This document shows, one piece after another, positions 33,407-39,924 of a stretch of 39,924 nt of DNA (its first letter is position 1; every line of letters starts with the position of its first letter). The translations under genes were made by a program, and so were the position numbers. The stretch comes from Eubacterium sp. (GTDB lineage Bacteria; Bacillota; Clostridia; Lachnospirales; Lachnospiraceae): positions 1-39,924 of the forward strand of contig DNFT01000035.1 in the NCBI GenBank assembly GCA_003486385.1, written 5' to 3'. Below the pieces are notes generated by a model that made no database searches, was not told where the DNA came from, and saw only the letters and a program-made list of their open reading frames with translations.

Positions 33407-34137
33407 AAGCTTAGTCCTCCGTCTAACACGATTGCCTGTCCTGTTATATAGCTTGCGTCATCGCTGCAAAGGAAGGACACAAGTCCTGCCACCTCATCGA
33501 CATCGGCAAAGCGTCCAAGAGGGACTTCCTTTAAATATTCCTTCTTTTTGTCCTCAGGGAGCTGGTCTACCATCTCTGTCTGTACAAAGCCCGGGCATAC
33601 TGCGTTTACACGGATTTTCTTTCTGGCAAGCTCCTTAGCCATCGTCTGTGTCATGGAGTTGACAGCGCCCTTTGTCGCACTGTACACGGACTGGCCTGCA
33701 AGCGCCATCTTAGAGCTTACAGATGACATATTTACGATAACTCCCGACTTCTGGCTGAACATCTTGAGTGCCGCCTGCTGTGCACAGTAGAAATATCCCT
33801 TTATGTTGAGGTCGAGACACTTGTCAAGATTCTCCTGTGTAAGCATCAAAAGATACTCGTCCCTCACAATTCCGGCATTGTTTACCAGAATATCTACACG
33901 TCCGTAGGTATCCGAAACGAACTTGAACATATCCTTTACCTGATTAAGGTCTGACACATCAGCCTTGTATGCCACTGCGTCACCACCCGCTGCCTTAATC
34001 TCCTCGACAGTCTTAGCTGCCTCCGCGTCGGAATGGCTGTAGTTTACAACCACTGTCATTCCGTCCTTCGCAAGGCGAAGAGCACACGCACGTCCGATTC
34101 CCTTGGAAGCTCCCGTAACAACCGCTATCTTTCCCAT
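33403..34137 (-). CDS. fabG: 3-oxoacyl-ACP reductase
   Basis: NADPH-dependent short-chain dehydrogenase that reduces 3-ketoacyl-ACP. TGASKGIGRA (8-17) binds the cofactor, NNAG (86-89) follows, and the catalytic set is Ser138/139 with Tyr152 and Lys156 in VYSATKGA. The C-terminal ITGQAIVLDGGLSL is typical. 244 residues. AGAGGTG precedes the ATG. It is 98 bases downstream of the ketosynthase gene, across a palindromic segment. Confidence 0.95.
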   Translation of the reverse strand: MGKIAVVTGASKGIGRACALRLAKDGMTVVVNYSHSDAEAAKTVEEIKAAGGDAVAYKADVSDLNQVKDMFKFVSDTYGRVDILVNNAGIVRDEYLLMLTQENLDKCLDLNIKGYFYCAQQAALKMFSQKSGVIVNMSSVSSKMALAGQSVYSATKGAVNSMTQTMAKELARKKIRVNAVCPGFVQTEMVDQLPEDKKKEYLKEVPLGRFADVDEVAGLVSFLCSDDASYITGQAIVLDGGLSL

Positions 34138-34184
34138 CTATCGCACCTCTTTCTTTATCACATACAATTTTTACCGCAAATATA

Positions 34185-34238
34185 TATTATGATATCCACG
34201 GATTGCTTCGCCGTAAAACAGCTCATGATATCATATTA
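34185..34238. repeat. Palindromic segment between the ketosynthase gene and fabG
   Basis: TATTATGATATC (34185-34196) and GATATCATATTA (34227-34238) are near-perfect inverted arms; the right arm includes the ketosynthase stop codon. An inner ACGG/CCGT pair encloses TTGCTTCG. No T-run follows directly, so it is more a leader or RNA-stability hairpin than a terminator. Confidence 0.5.
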
Positions 34239-36629
34239 CTTCTTTATTATCACTGCACAGTATGAACCGCCGAGACCATAAGATGTGACGAGCACATTCT
34301 TTAATGTCTTGGTGTCAACTGTTGTCTTAGTCATCTTTTCTCCATCAAGCTTGTAGGCTCTTCCTGCAACCTCGTACTTGCCGGAGAGAAGAAGTGCCGC
34401 GTGACCTGCTGAAAGTGCTGCTGAAGCTGCACGTCCCTCGCCTGTTGTATCCTTAACTGTAAATACAGGAAGCTCACCAAGCTTATCGCCAAAAAGCTTC
34501 TTGTATGCGTCAAGCTCAAGGTTATCCGTATCCGCATCACCGTTTCCGAAGCCGACAATCGCATCTATCTCATCAAGCTTCATGCCTGCATCCTCTGCTG
34601 CAAGCTTCACTGCCTCGACAAGTGCTGCCCCGGAGCCGTCAAGCTTACCGAATGCGACTGCCTCATGTGACATGCCGTAGCCTGCAACCTCGGCATACGG
34701 CTTAACGTCTCTCTCCTTAACGCTGCTCTCAGTCTCAAGAACAAGTGTTGTACTTCCATCGCCAAGAACATAGCCTGTCATGCCTGAGTATGCTCCATCA
34801 ACCTCCGCTGCAACCTTGCCAAGCTTGCCGTAAAGTTCTGTCATGGTATCGCAGTTCTCATCTGTTCCTGTAGCAAGCATAACCTTGTTCTTGCCCTGTC
34901 TTAATACCTCAACGCCGTAGGCGATGCTTGAAAGACCGGACTGCGCGCCGTTGGTAACAGTCACATTGTAGCCCTTTATGCCTGAGCATATTGAAAGGTA
35001 TCCGCCTGCCGCATTGTAAACCGTATTAGGGAACTTGAATGCGCTTCCGGCAATATTGCCTCCCTCAATCAGATCCTTCTGGAAGTGGCATATAGTTGCA
35101 AGAGGGCCTGCAGCTGTTCCTACTGCAATACCGATATCCTTCGCATTGTCATCATTTATTGTAAGTCCTGCATTCTGTATAGCATTCATGCCTGATACAG
35201 CCTGTAACTGGCTGAACTTATCAAGCTTTCTGTAGAATGCCATCTTAAGTCCGCAGGCTGCATAATCTGCACTTCCTACAGCAGAGGCAACCGAGGTACT
35301 CTCCGGCTTTACATCCGCATTGAACTTCTCAACATAGTTCTCAACACCGTTTCCGCAAGGAGCTACCACACCAAGTCCTGTTATGTATACCTTCTCCTTC
35401 TTTGGAAGCTCTATATTTCCGGCATTCTTGCTGAAAATAATACTTGCATTGTTTCCGCCGAATGCGAAAGAGTTGCTCATAACCGTGTCAAGCTTCTTCT
35501 CCTTAGGTTCGTTAGGTCTGAAGTCAATCTTTCCGGCTTTTTCTTTAAGGTTCTCTATATCCTCATCTGAGTACCCGACCGTAGGCGGAACCATGTTCTC
35601 TGTGAGCGCCTTTATTGAAAATACAGCCTCGATTGAACCTGCTGCACCGAGGCAGTGGCCAACCATGGCCTTGGTTGAGCTTACACTCAGATTATCGTTC
35701 TTTTCATCAAAAATTGTGTGGAGTGAGAGGAACTCTGCCATATCGTTCTTGGCAGTTCCTGTTCCGTGTGCATTGATGTAGCCTATTTCGCTCTCGTCAA
35801 CACCTGAAGCCTTCATGCCCCAGCGGATAGCATTCATCTGTCCTTCGCCGTCCTCTCTTGGAGCCGTGATGTGGTGTGCGTCGGAGCTTACGCCTGAGCC
35901 GAGAACCTCACAGTAAATCTTCGCTCCTCTTGCCACAGCGTGCTCATAGGACTCAACGATGAGCACACCTGAGCCCTCACCAAGTGTGATACCATCACAG
36001 TGGTTGAACGGTGAGCAGCCGTTCTCAGCAAGTGCGTGAAGTGATAAGAAGCCTGCATAAGGAACGGAAGCAAATGCATCTGCACCGCCTGCTATAGCTA
36101 CATCACACTTTCCCGCTCTGATTAAATCACAGGCATAGGCGATGCTTATTGTACCTGCTGCACATGCATTTGCAATATTTGTGACAATTCCGTCTGCTCC
36201 GTATATATAAGCCACTTCATTTGCTATGGCTGAAATAGGCATCTTCGTAACATCCTCAGCCTTCTCACCATTTCTGTAGTATGCCTCAACGCTGTTCACA
36301 CCACCTACGCAGCTACCCATAATTACGCTGACACGCTTCTTCTCATCCTCAGGTATTGTGTAAGCAGCATCTGCCAGAGCCTCCTTAGCAGCCTTAACGC
36401 AGAGCTTTGAAACTCTGTCCATCTCATCTGCATGAGGGCACTCGTCCAATGTATTGTCATGAACCTCAGCCGCAAGTGTTGCATAGCAGCCCTCGGTATC
36501 AACTGTTTTCGTATTCTTAATTCCCGATACTCCCTTAAGGGCATTGTTCCAGGTCTCATCAACACTGTTTCCTATAGCGCAGACCATTCCAAGACCTGTG
36601 ATAACACAACGATTTCTGTTCTCTGTCAT
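34236..36629 (-). CDS. fabF: Fused 3-oxoacyl-ACP synthase and pseudo-ketosynthase (chain-length-factor-like)
   Basis: A 797-residue protein made of two complete thiolase-fold ketosynthases. The first (about 1-405) has the full Cys-His-His set: Cys156 in NACAAG, His288 in NAHGTGT, Lys320 and His325 in TKAMVGHCLGAAG. The second (about 412-797) starts VYITGLGVVAPCGNG and keeps the fold, but Ala562-Gln563 stand where Cys is expected (NGAQSG), the first His is Phe694 (GFGNGD), and the second is Glu731 (KDTTGEG). So it cannot condense by itself and resembles the KS-beta/CLF subunit of type II polyketide and aryl-polyene systems, fused in one chain. The start at 36629 is set by GGAGG seven bases upstream. 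Ordinary FabF is about 410 residues. Confidence 0.93.
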   Translation of the reverse strand: MTENRNRCVITGLGMVCAIGNSVDETWNNALKGVSGIKNTKTVDTEGCYATLAAEVHDNTLDECPHADEMDRVSKLCVKAAKEALADAAYTIPEDEKKRVSVIMGSCVGGVNSVEAYYRNGEKAEDVTKMPISAIANEVAYIYGADGIVTNIANACAAGTISIAYACDLIRAGKCDVAIAGGADAFASVPYAGFLSLHALAENGCSPFNHCDGITLGEGSGVLIVESYEHAVARGAKIYCEVLGSGVSSDAHHITAPREDGEGQMNAIRWGMKASGVDESEIGYINAHGTGTAKNDMAEFLSLHTIFDEKNDNLSVSSTKAMVGHCLGAAGSIEAVFSIKALTENMVPPTVGYSDEDIENLKEKAGKIDFRPNEPKEKKLDTVMSNSFAFGGNNASIIFSKNAGNIELPKKEKVYITGLGVVAPCGNGVENYVEKFNADVKPESTSVASAVGSADYAACGLKMAFYRKLDKFSQLQAVSGMNAIQNAGLTINDDNAKDIGIAVGTAAGPLATICHFQKDLIEGGNIAGSAFKFPNTVYNAAGGYLSICSGIKGYNVTVTNGAQSGLSSIAYGVEVLRQGKNKVMLATGTDENCDTMTELYGKLGKVAAEVDGAYSGMTGYVLGDGSTTLVLETESSVKERDVKPYAEVAGYGMSHEAVAFGKLDGSGAALVEAVKLAAEDAGMKLDEIDAIVGFGNGDADTDNLELDAYKKLFGDKLGELPVFTVKDTTGEGRAASAALSAGHAALLLSGKYEVAGRAYKLDGEKMTKTTVDTKTLKNVLVTSYGLGGSYCAVIIKK

Positions 36630-36718
36630 ATCCATACCTCCACTATAATCAAAAGAATCCTTGCCGGAGGACCCTTTATGTGACATAAACACATATATTA
36701 AAAAATTTCCTGCCAGAC

Positions 36719-36757
36719 AAAAACTGTCCATCAGACAGCCATATAGCTGCCTGACAG
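36719..36757 (-). terminator. Terminator-like hairpin between the ACP and ketosynthase genes
   Basis: On the minus strand CTGTC and AGGCAGC pair with GCTGTCT and GACAG around TATATG (a four-base bulge on the 3' side), then TTTTTG. Sited just past the ACP stop, it probably lets most transcripts end there, giving more carrier protein than enzyme. Confidence 0.6.
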
Positions 36758-36772
36758 ACATTCCTTTGCTTC

Positions 36773-37015
36773 TTACTTATGCTCTGCTACATACTTTGCA
36801 AGGCTTGCTACATTGTAGAATGGCTCCTTGCCTACACCTGTCATTGATACACCGAACTCCTTGTCGATAGCTGCTATCATCTCAAGTGAGTCGATTGAAT
36901 CAAGACCGATTCCGTCTCCGAAAAGAGGTACATCATCTGTTAAAACCTCTGCCTCAATACCAAGACTGTCAATAAGAAGCTCCTTAATTTTTTCTCTGAT
37001 TTCCTGCTCGTTCAT
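36773..37015 (-). CDS. acpP: Acyl carrier protein
   Basis: An 80-residue acidic four-helix carrier protein. The phosphopantetheine serine is Ser40 in GLDSIDSLEM, where housekeeping AcpP usually reads GADSLDxVEL. GLDSID is closer to carrier proteins of aryl-polyene and type II polyketide systems, as far as I recall. Family function is to carry growing acyl chains as thioesters. An AAGGAG site precedes the ATG. It lies between the PlsC-like gene and the fused ketosynthase gene, its probable partner. Whether it is the sole ACP of the cell cannot be told from this window. Confidence 0.92.
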   Translation of the reverse strand: MNEQEIREKIKELLIDSLGIEAEVLTDDVPLFGDGIGLDSIDSLEMIAAIDKEFGVSMTGVGKEPFYNVASLAKYVAEHK

Positions 37016-37113
37016 GGTTATTCTCCTTTTCTTCTATTAGAAATATTATTTTAATGCCAGTCCCGGAGGTTTTCCGAAACGGCAATGCATGCATGCAAAA
37101 ACTGTGGCAGATA

Positions 37114-37773
37114 CTATGCCTGTGCTTCATCTGTTTTATCAGATTTATGAAGCATATCCTCAAGCTGCCGCTGACAGCTTGCTGCACCCTCGCGAAGTAT
37201 CACCGAAGGTCTTCCTTTTGCATGTACATCAAAAGTATTTACTGAACCCACCACAACACTCTGGCGGTGAAACTTCCTATAGCCGCCGGATATTGCAAGT
37301 GGAATTACAGGCGCATCCGTAAGTCGTGCCAGCATCAGAAAGCCCGGCTGGAACTCAGACAGCTTTCCGTCCTTGGAGAGCTTACCCTCCGGAAAAATCA
37401 GCACCGACTCGCCTCTTTTTATTGCCTCCACCGCTCTGTCCATCCAGGAATTATCCATCTCCTTGAGATTAATCGGAATGTACCTTAGATGTGTAAAAAA
37501 CGTGTGGAGCATCTTCTTATCATACCACTTGGTCGTGACAAGCACATTTATCCTGCTCCTCCAGAATACCTGTGGAATAAATGAACCGTCATTGTGACTC
37601 GTGTGGTTCGCTATCAGGATACAAGGCTCTCTGAGCTTCTGCTTAACCGCCTTATCCTCGTATGTAATCTTCGGCAGATAGAGCACATGTGTTATCCCTG
37701 TCCATACAAAGAATGCCGCATGTATTACCGCTCCAAGACATCTGTCGCCAACCTTTGCTAAAAAATTTTTCAT
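37114..37773 (-). CDS. plsC: 1-acyl-sn-glycerol-3-phosphate acyltransferase-like protein (PlsC family)
   Basis: A 219-residue acyltransferase with the NHxxxxD motif (Asn56-His57...Asp62, NHTSHND) and the second motif FPEGKLS (127-133). A hydrophobic N-terminal stretch (about 14-34) places it at the membrane. PlsC uses acyl-ACP or acyl-CoA to make phosphatidic acid; relatives acylate other acceptors, and with a specialised ACP next door an alternative acceptor is possible. The start overlaps the patatin stop as ATGA. A small GC-rich dyad follows its stop before the ACP ribosome site. Confidence 0.88.
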   Translation of the reverse strand: MKNFLAKVGDRCLGAVIHAAFFVWTGITHVLYLPKITYEDKAVKQKLREPCILIANHTSHNDGSFIPQVFWRSRINVLVTTKWYDKKMLHTFFTHLRYIPINLKEMDNSWMDRAVEAIKRGESVLIFPEGKLSKDGKLSEFQPGFLMLARLTDAPVIPLAISGGYRKFHRQSVVVGSVNTFDVHAKGRPSVILREGAASCQRQLEDMLHKSDKTDEAQA

Positions 37774-38612
37774 GATTTGATAAATTCCTGTAGCCTGTCC
37801 ATATTCTTTTCCATAAGCTCATAGCCATGCTTATAGAAATCGTTAATCTTCTCAACATCATTTTCAAAATGGCCAATGCTGCCAATCTCCGGACGGATTA
37901 TAATTGCCTTTCCATCCTGCTCTAGCTCCTCAAGGCGGCGCATCTGCCTGTCATAATTGTATCGGCGCTCCACCATAGCCTCAGCCACCTTCGGATACGT
38001 GGAATGATAGCATACATTGAGAAGAAGCTTCATCTTTGAATAATCAGTAGGAGCTTCCCCCGCCTTTCTTGTCTGGACAACAACCACCTTGTCACAGCCT
38101 CGCTCAAATGCACGCGCATAAGGAATCGAATCCACAATGCTTCCGTCGAGATATGCCTTGCCGCCAATCTTGACCGGCGCACACATAAGCGGCACGGAAC
38201 ATGATGCCTTACATATCTGTAAAATGCTCTCCGAAGTTCCGTCATCTGTGAGATACTCTGCCTTGCCCGTCTCACAGTTCACCGCAACAAATTCTCTCTC
38301 CACCTTGGAAGCAAAAAAGCTGTCAAAATTGAGCGGTTCCTTGTCATAAGCAAGCATCTGGTCAAGGTCAAGAACCTTCCCATTATTCCTGAGTGTTCCA
38401 AGCCCATAGTATGCGTCCGCATTCTCATGTGTTATGACCTTCTTAGTCCTGCCCTCCTGTCCTGCAATGAAATTAACTGCATTGCCGGAACCGGCAGACA
38501 CCCCTATAACATAAGGAAATGAAATATGATGCTCCAATAATGAGTCGAGGACACCGGCGGTAAATATTCCTCTGAAAGAACCGCCCTCTAAAACAAGTCC
38601 TATCCTGCTCAC
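37770..38612 (-). CDS. Patatin-like phospholipase
   Basis: A 280-residue serine acyl hydrolase. The oxyanion loop is GGSFRGIFTAG (10-20), the nucleophile Ser39 sits in GVSAGSG, and the dyad Asp156 is in DGS (usually DGG or DGA). No signal peptide is present, so it acts in the cytoplasm or at the inner face of the membrane. Close Firmicute relatives are annotated YlbK/RssA-like without a defined substrate. The start is GTG behind GGGGGTGAC. It is the first gene of the lipid locus under the palindrome promoter and is coupled to the PlsC gene, so a deacylation/reacylation pair is plausible. Confidence 0.9.
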   Translation of the reverse strand: MSRIGLVLEGGSFRGIFTAGVLDSLLEHHISFPYVIGVSAGSGNAVNFIAGQEGRTKKVITHENADAYYGLGTLRNNGKVLDLDQMLAYDKEPLNFDSFFASKVEREFVAVNCETGKAEYLTDDGTSESILQICKASCSVPLMCAPVKIGGKAYLDGSIVDSIPYARAFERGCDKVVVVQTRKAGEAPTDYSKMKLLLNVCYHSTYPKVAEAMVERRYNYDRQMRRLEELEQDGKAIIIRPEIGSIGHFENDVEKINDFYKHGYELMEKNMDRLQEFIKS

Positions 38613-38633
38613 ATCGTCACCCCCATAGCATTA

Positions 38634-38651
38634 GGTATTCTCACGAATACC
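38634..38651 (-). promoter_or_regulatory. Perfect small dyad in the patatin leader
   Basis: GGTATTC-TCAC-GAATACC forms a perfect 7-bp stem with a four-base loop, between the promoter and the GTG start. It could be a leader hairpin or a second operator. Confidence 0.4.
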
Positions 38652-38687
38652 CATTGATTATATACTTCGTACTTTAACGGACATCTG

Positions 38688-38715
38688 TTGCTTTTTCCCA
38701 AAATACGAGTATAAT
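38688..38715 (+). promoter_or_regulatory. Putative promoter of the tetR-family gene
   Basis: TTGCTT (38688-38693) and TATAAT (38710-38715) with a 16-base spacer. The -10 box lies in the left part of the shared palindrome, so this promoter physically overlaps the opposite one. Confidence 0.5.
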
Positions 38716-38722
38716 TATACTC
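38707..38722. promoter_or_regulatory. Perfect 16-bp palindrome, probable TetR-family operator
   Basis: GAGTATAATTATACTC is its own reverse complement and contains a TATAAT on each strand. Size and symmetry suit a TetR-family dimer, and the regulator gene is adjacent. Confidence 0.6.
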
Positions 38723-38742
38723 AAATCACCCAAAATGGTCAA
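38714..38742 (-). promoter_or_regulatory. Sigma-A promoter of the patatin-led lipid operon
   Basis: On the minus strand TTGACC (38742-38737) and a perfect TATAAT (38719-38714) with exactly 17 bases between. The transcript would have a leader of about 95 bases. Confidence 0.75.
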
Positions 38743-38856
38743 TGGACACAATCCTACACATCTGTTACTTAAGTGTATAAGCAAGCTGCTATTCCCGACC
38801 CACGCACTTCATATAGGCATGCAGACAGACATACATAATAAACCAAGGGAGCTATC

Positions 38857-39414
38857 ATGAACGAACAGGACGTAAGAGTCATCAAATCAAAAAAGGCTAT
38901 CCGCGATGCACTTTTCAGCATACTTGCGTCGAAGCCTATAAACAAAATAACCATAAAGGAAATCTCCGAGACTGCCGGAATCAACAGAAAGACCTTCTAC
39001 ACTCATTACGATAGTATAGAGGATATCATCACAGAGATGGAAAATGAACTTGTCGTGAGCATAGATTCCTATTTAAAAAACTGTATTATTGCAGAATACG
39101 GACTCAATCCTTACTATTTTATACAGTTCATAAATGCAATCTATTCAAGCAACCCTGAGTTCTGTGAAAGTCTTGTGTCCGTGCACAACTATCATTTCCT
39201 AGCCGAAAAGATTAAGAAGGTATTCAAAAAACAGCTTATAAACAGCATAGACATCCCGGACAAAGATAAACAAATTCTGGATTTTAAAATTGAATTCTAC
39301 CTTAGCGGCGTAAGTTCAGTGTACATAGAATGGATAAAACAGGGGAAGCCATGTCCGTTTGAGGAATTGTCTGTAATTATCAATGATCTGGTGATGGAAC
39401 AGTTGACACTGTAA
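38857..39414 (+). CDS. TetR/AcrR-family transcriptional regulator
   Basis: A 185-residue regulator with an N-terminal helix-turn-helix (about 22-55: ITIKEISETAGINRKTFYTHYDSIEDI), the clear TetR pattern with KTFYTHY. The C-terminal ligand domain is helical and rich in Ile, Tyr and Phe, as in many Firmicute members of unknown ligand. The ATG follows AAGGGAG with five bases between. It is divergent from the lipid operon and shares the palindromic promoter, so it is the likely repressor of that operon and perhaps of itself. An acyl-type ligand is inferred only from context. The gene looks more A/T-rich than its neighbours. Confidence 0.9.
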   Translation: MNEQDVRVIKSKKAIRDALFSILASKPINKITIKEISETAGINRKTFYTHYDSIEDIITEMENELVVSIDSYLKNCIIAEYGLNPYYFIQFINAIYSSNPEFCESLVSVHNYHFLAEKIKKVFKKQLINSIDIPDKDKQILDFKIEFYLSGVSSVYIEWIKQGKPCPFEELSVIINDLVMEQLTL

Positions 39415-39459
39415 AAAAGCAACCACAGCAGAATCAAGTTATTGAATCTGCTACGGTTG
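39413..39459 (-). terminator. Convergent terminator between tetR and the Rpn-like gene
   Basis: CAACC-ACAGCAGA-ATC and GAATCTGCT-ACGGTTG pair with small mismatches around AAGTTATT. On the minus strand GCTTTTTT follows, so it mainly stops leftward transcripts; it abuts the tetR stop codon. The remaining gap to 39687 holds repeat B copy 2 and nothing else recognisable. Confidence 0.6.
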
Positions 39460-39499
39460 TAAGACATAGCTATTATTCCATTAATATCAGTATACTAAG

Positions 39500-39573
39500 A
39501 AATCCCCATGTCACTGCTTTTTCAGTGACCCAAATAGTAATGAAAAACGTGCTTTTTACGATTTCACACTATA
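39500..39573. repeat. Short intergenic repeat family B, copy 2
   Basis: Same orientation and nearly the same sequence as 6105-6181. Its first hairpin, GTCACTG/CAGTGAC, is perfect here but has one mismatch in the other copy. Confidence 0.7.
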
Positions 39574-39687
39574 CTCTTATAATAAACCATCCAGATGAAG
39601 CTTTCACTTCATGTGCTGCCACCAGCCTGTGCAAAAATATTGTTACCGCGGTACACCACACGCAACATCCACATGCCAGCCTATCAC

Positions 39688-39924
39688 TCAGCTAAAATCA
39701 TGCCCATTTAGCAATCTCTCTGCCTTGTTATAATCATCTGACGATATTCCAAGCGCATCACACGCTTCCTCCAGTGTCACTTTCCTCCGAGACATGAAAT
39801 TATTCACCAGCTTGCATAGATTTTCGGCTGTCCCGCGCTCCATTCCACGCTCCATTCCCTGTGCCATTCCGCGCTCTATTCCCTGTGCCATTCCACGCTC
39901 TATTCCCTGCCTGATTCCATGCTC
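39688..39924 (-). CDS. C-terminal part of an Rpn/PD-(D/E)XK nuclease-family protein (cut by window edge)
   Basis: The reading frame stays open to the right edge, so only the last 78 residues are visible. They start with a glycine-spaced repeat (GIERGMAQ, GMERG units, encoded by imperfect 24-base DNA repeats) and end in a small helical domain with MSRRKVTLEEACDALGISSDDYNKAE. Such G-x-x-x-G linkers and helical tails are typical of the Rpn/TIGR01784 'transposase-like' nucleases that are abundant in Lachnospiraceae. The catalytic domain is outside the window, so activity cannot be judged. It may be a recombination-promoting mobile-type gene. Confidence 0.65.
   Translation of the reverse strand, partial: EHGIRQGIERGMAQGIERGMAQGMERGMERGTAENLCKLVNNFMSRRKVTLEEACDALGISSDDYNKAERLLNGHDFS

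Noticed and set aside
28388..38760. FapR operators for the lipid locus
   Set aside because: No long direct/inverted TTAGTACCTA-like site was seen in the promoter or in internal gaps; the palindrome at 38707 fits a TetR-type operator better.
1..39924. CRISPR arrays, rRNA or tRNA genes, prophage or intact insertion sequences
   Set aside because: No regularly spaced direct repeats, cloverleaf or rRNA-like segments, integrases or complete transposases were found on either strand by reading.

Overview
The window reads as a chromosomal segment of a low-to-mid G+C Firmicute, most likely a gut or rumen Lachnospiraceae (Clostridia). This is inferred from the gene content (UPF0371/DUF1846, type III pantothenate kinase, HprK, WhiA, RapZ, SPFH/NfeD pair, SleB-type hydrolase), strong AGGAGG ribosome sites and sigma-A type promoters. 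Genus cannot be fixed from the sequence alone. Almost everything lies on the minus strand; the exceptions are the UPF0371 gene, pyrG and a TetR-family regulator.

Layout, left to right. 0.2-4 kb: dusB, coaX, a small conserved gene, birA and a small three-helix membrane protein. 4-9.7 kb: argF behind two ARG-box-like sites, a TraX-like membrane protein, an 86-residue stand-alone relative of the FakA C-terminal region, an NfeD/SPFH pair and a SleB-type wall hydrolase with a WalR-box-like cluster. 9.7-24.6 kb: a housekeeping block (in transcription order ftsH, a coiled-coil protein, uvrC, hprK, murB, rapZ, whiA, a Crh-like HPr, dnaE, pfkA, a SpoU/TrmH methyltransferase). 24.8-28.3 kb: the rightward UPF0371 gene and pyrG.

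28.4-38.6 kb is the most unusual part: a probable single leftward locus running patatin, PlsC-like acyltransferase, acyl carrier protein, a fused ketosynthase-pseudoketosynthase, fabG, fabZ, fabD, accD, accA, an iron-sulfur flavoprotein and an acyl-ACP thioesterase. It has no fabH, no enoyl reductase, no accB and no accC. The carrier protein has a GLDSID phosphopantetheine motif, and the second ketosynthase half has lost the catalytic Cys and both His, like a chain-length factor. Together these suggest either a rearranged type II fatty acid synthase or a specialised acyl/polyketide-like pathway that borrows missing subunits from elsewhere. A divergent TetR-family gene shares a perfect 16-bp palindrome with the operon promoter; the palindrome carries the -10 boxes of both promoters.

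Other points of note are: an HPr paralogue with Glu at position 15 and Ser46 kept (Crh-like); a family of nested palindromic intergenic repeats (copies near 0.1, 5.3, 28.3 and 32.8 kb) whose arms differ between copies but stay complementary; a second short repeat family (6.1 and 39.5 kb); and the 3' part of an Rpn/PD-(D/E)XK nuclease-type gene cut by the right edge. No rRNA, tRNA, CRISPR array, prophage or intact insertion sequence was seen.
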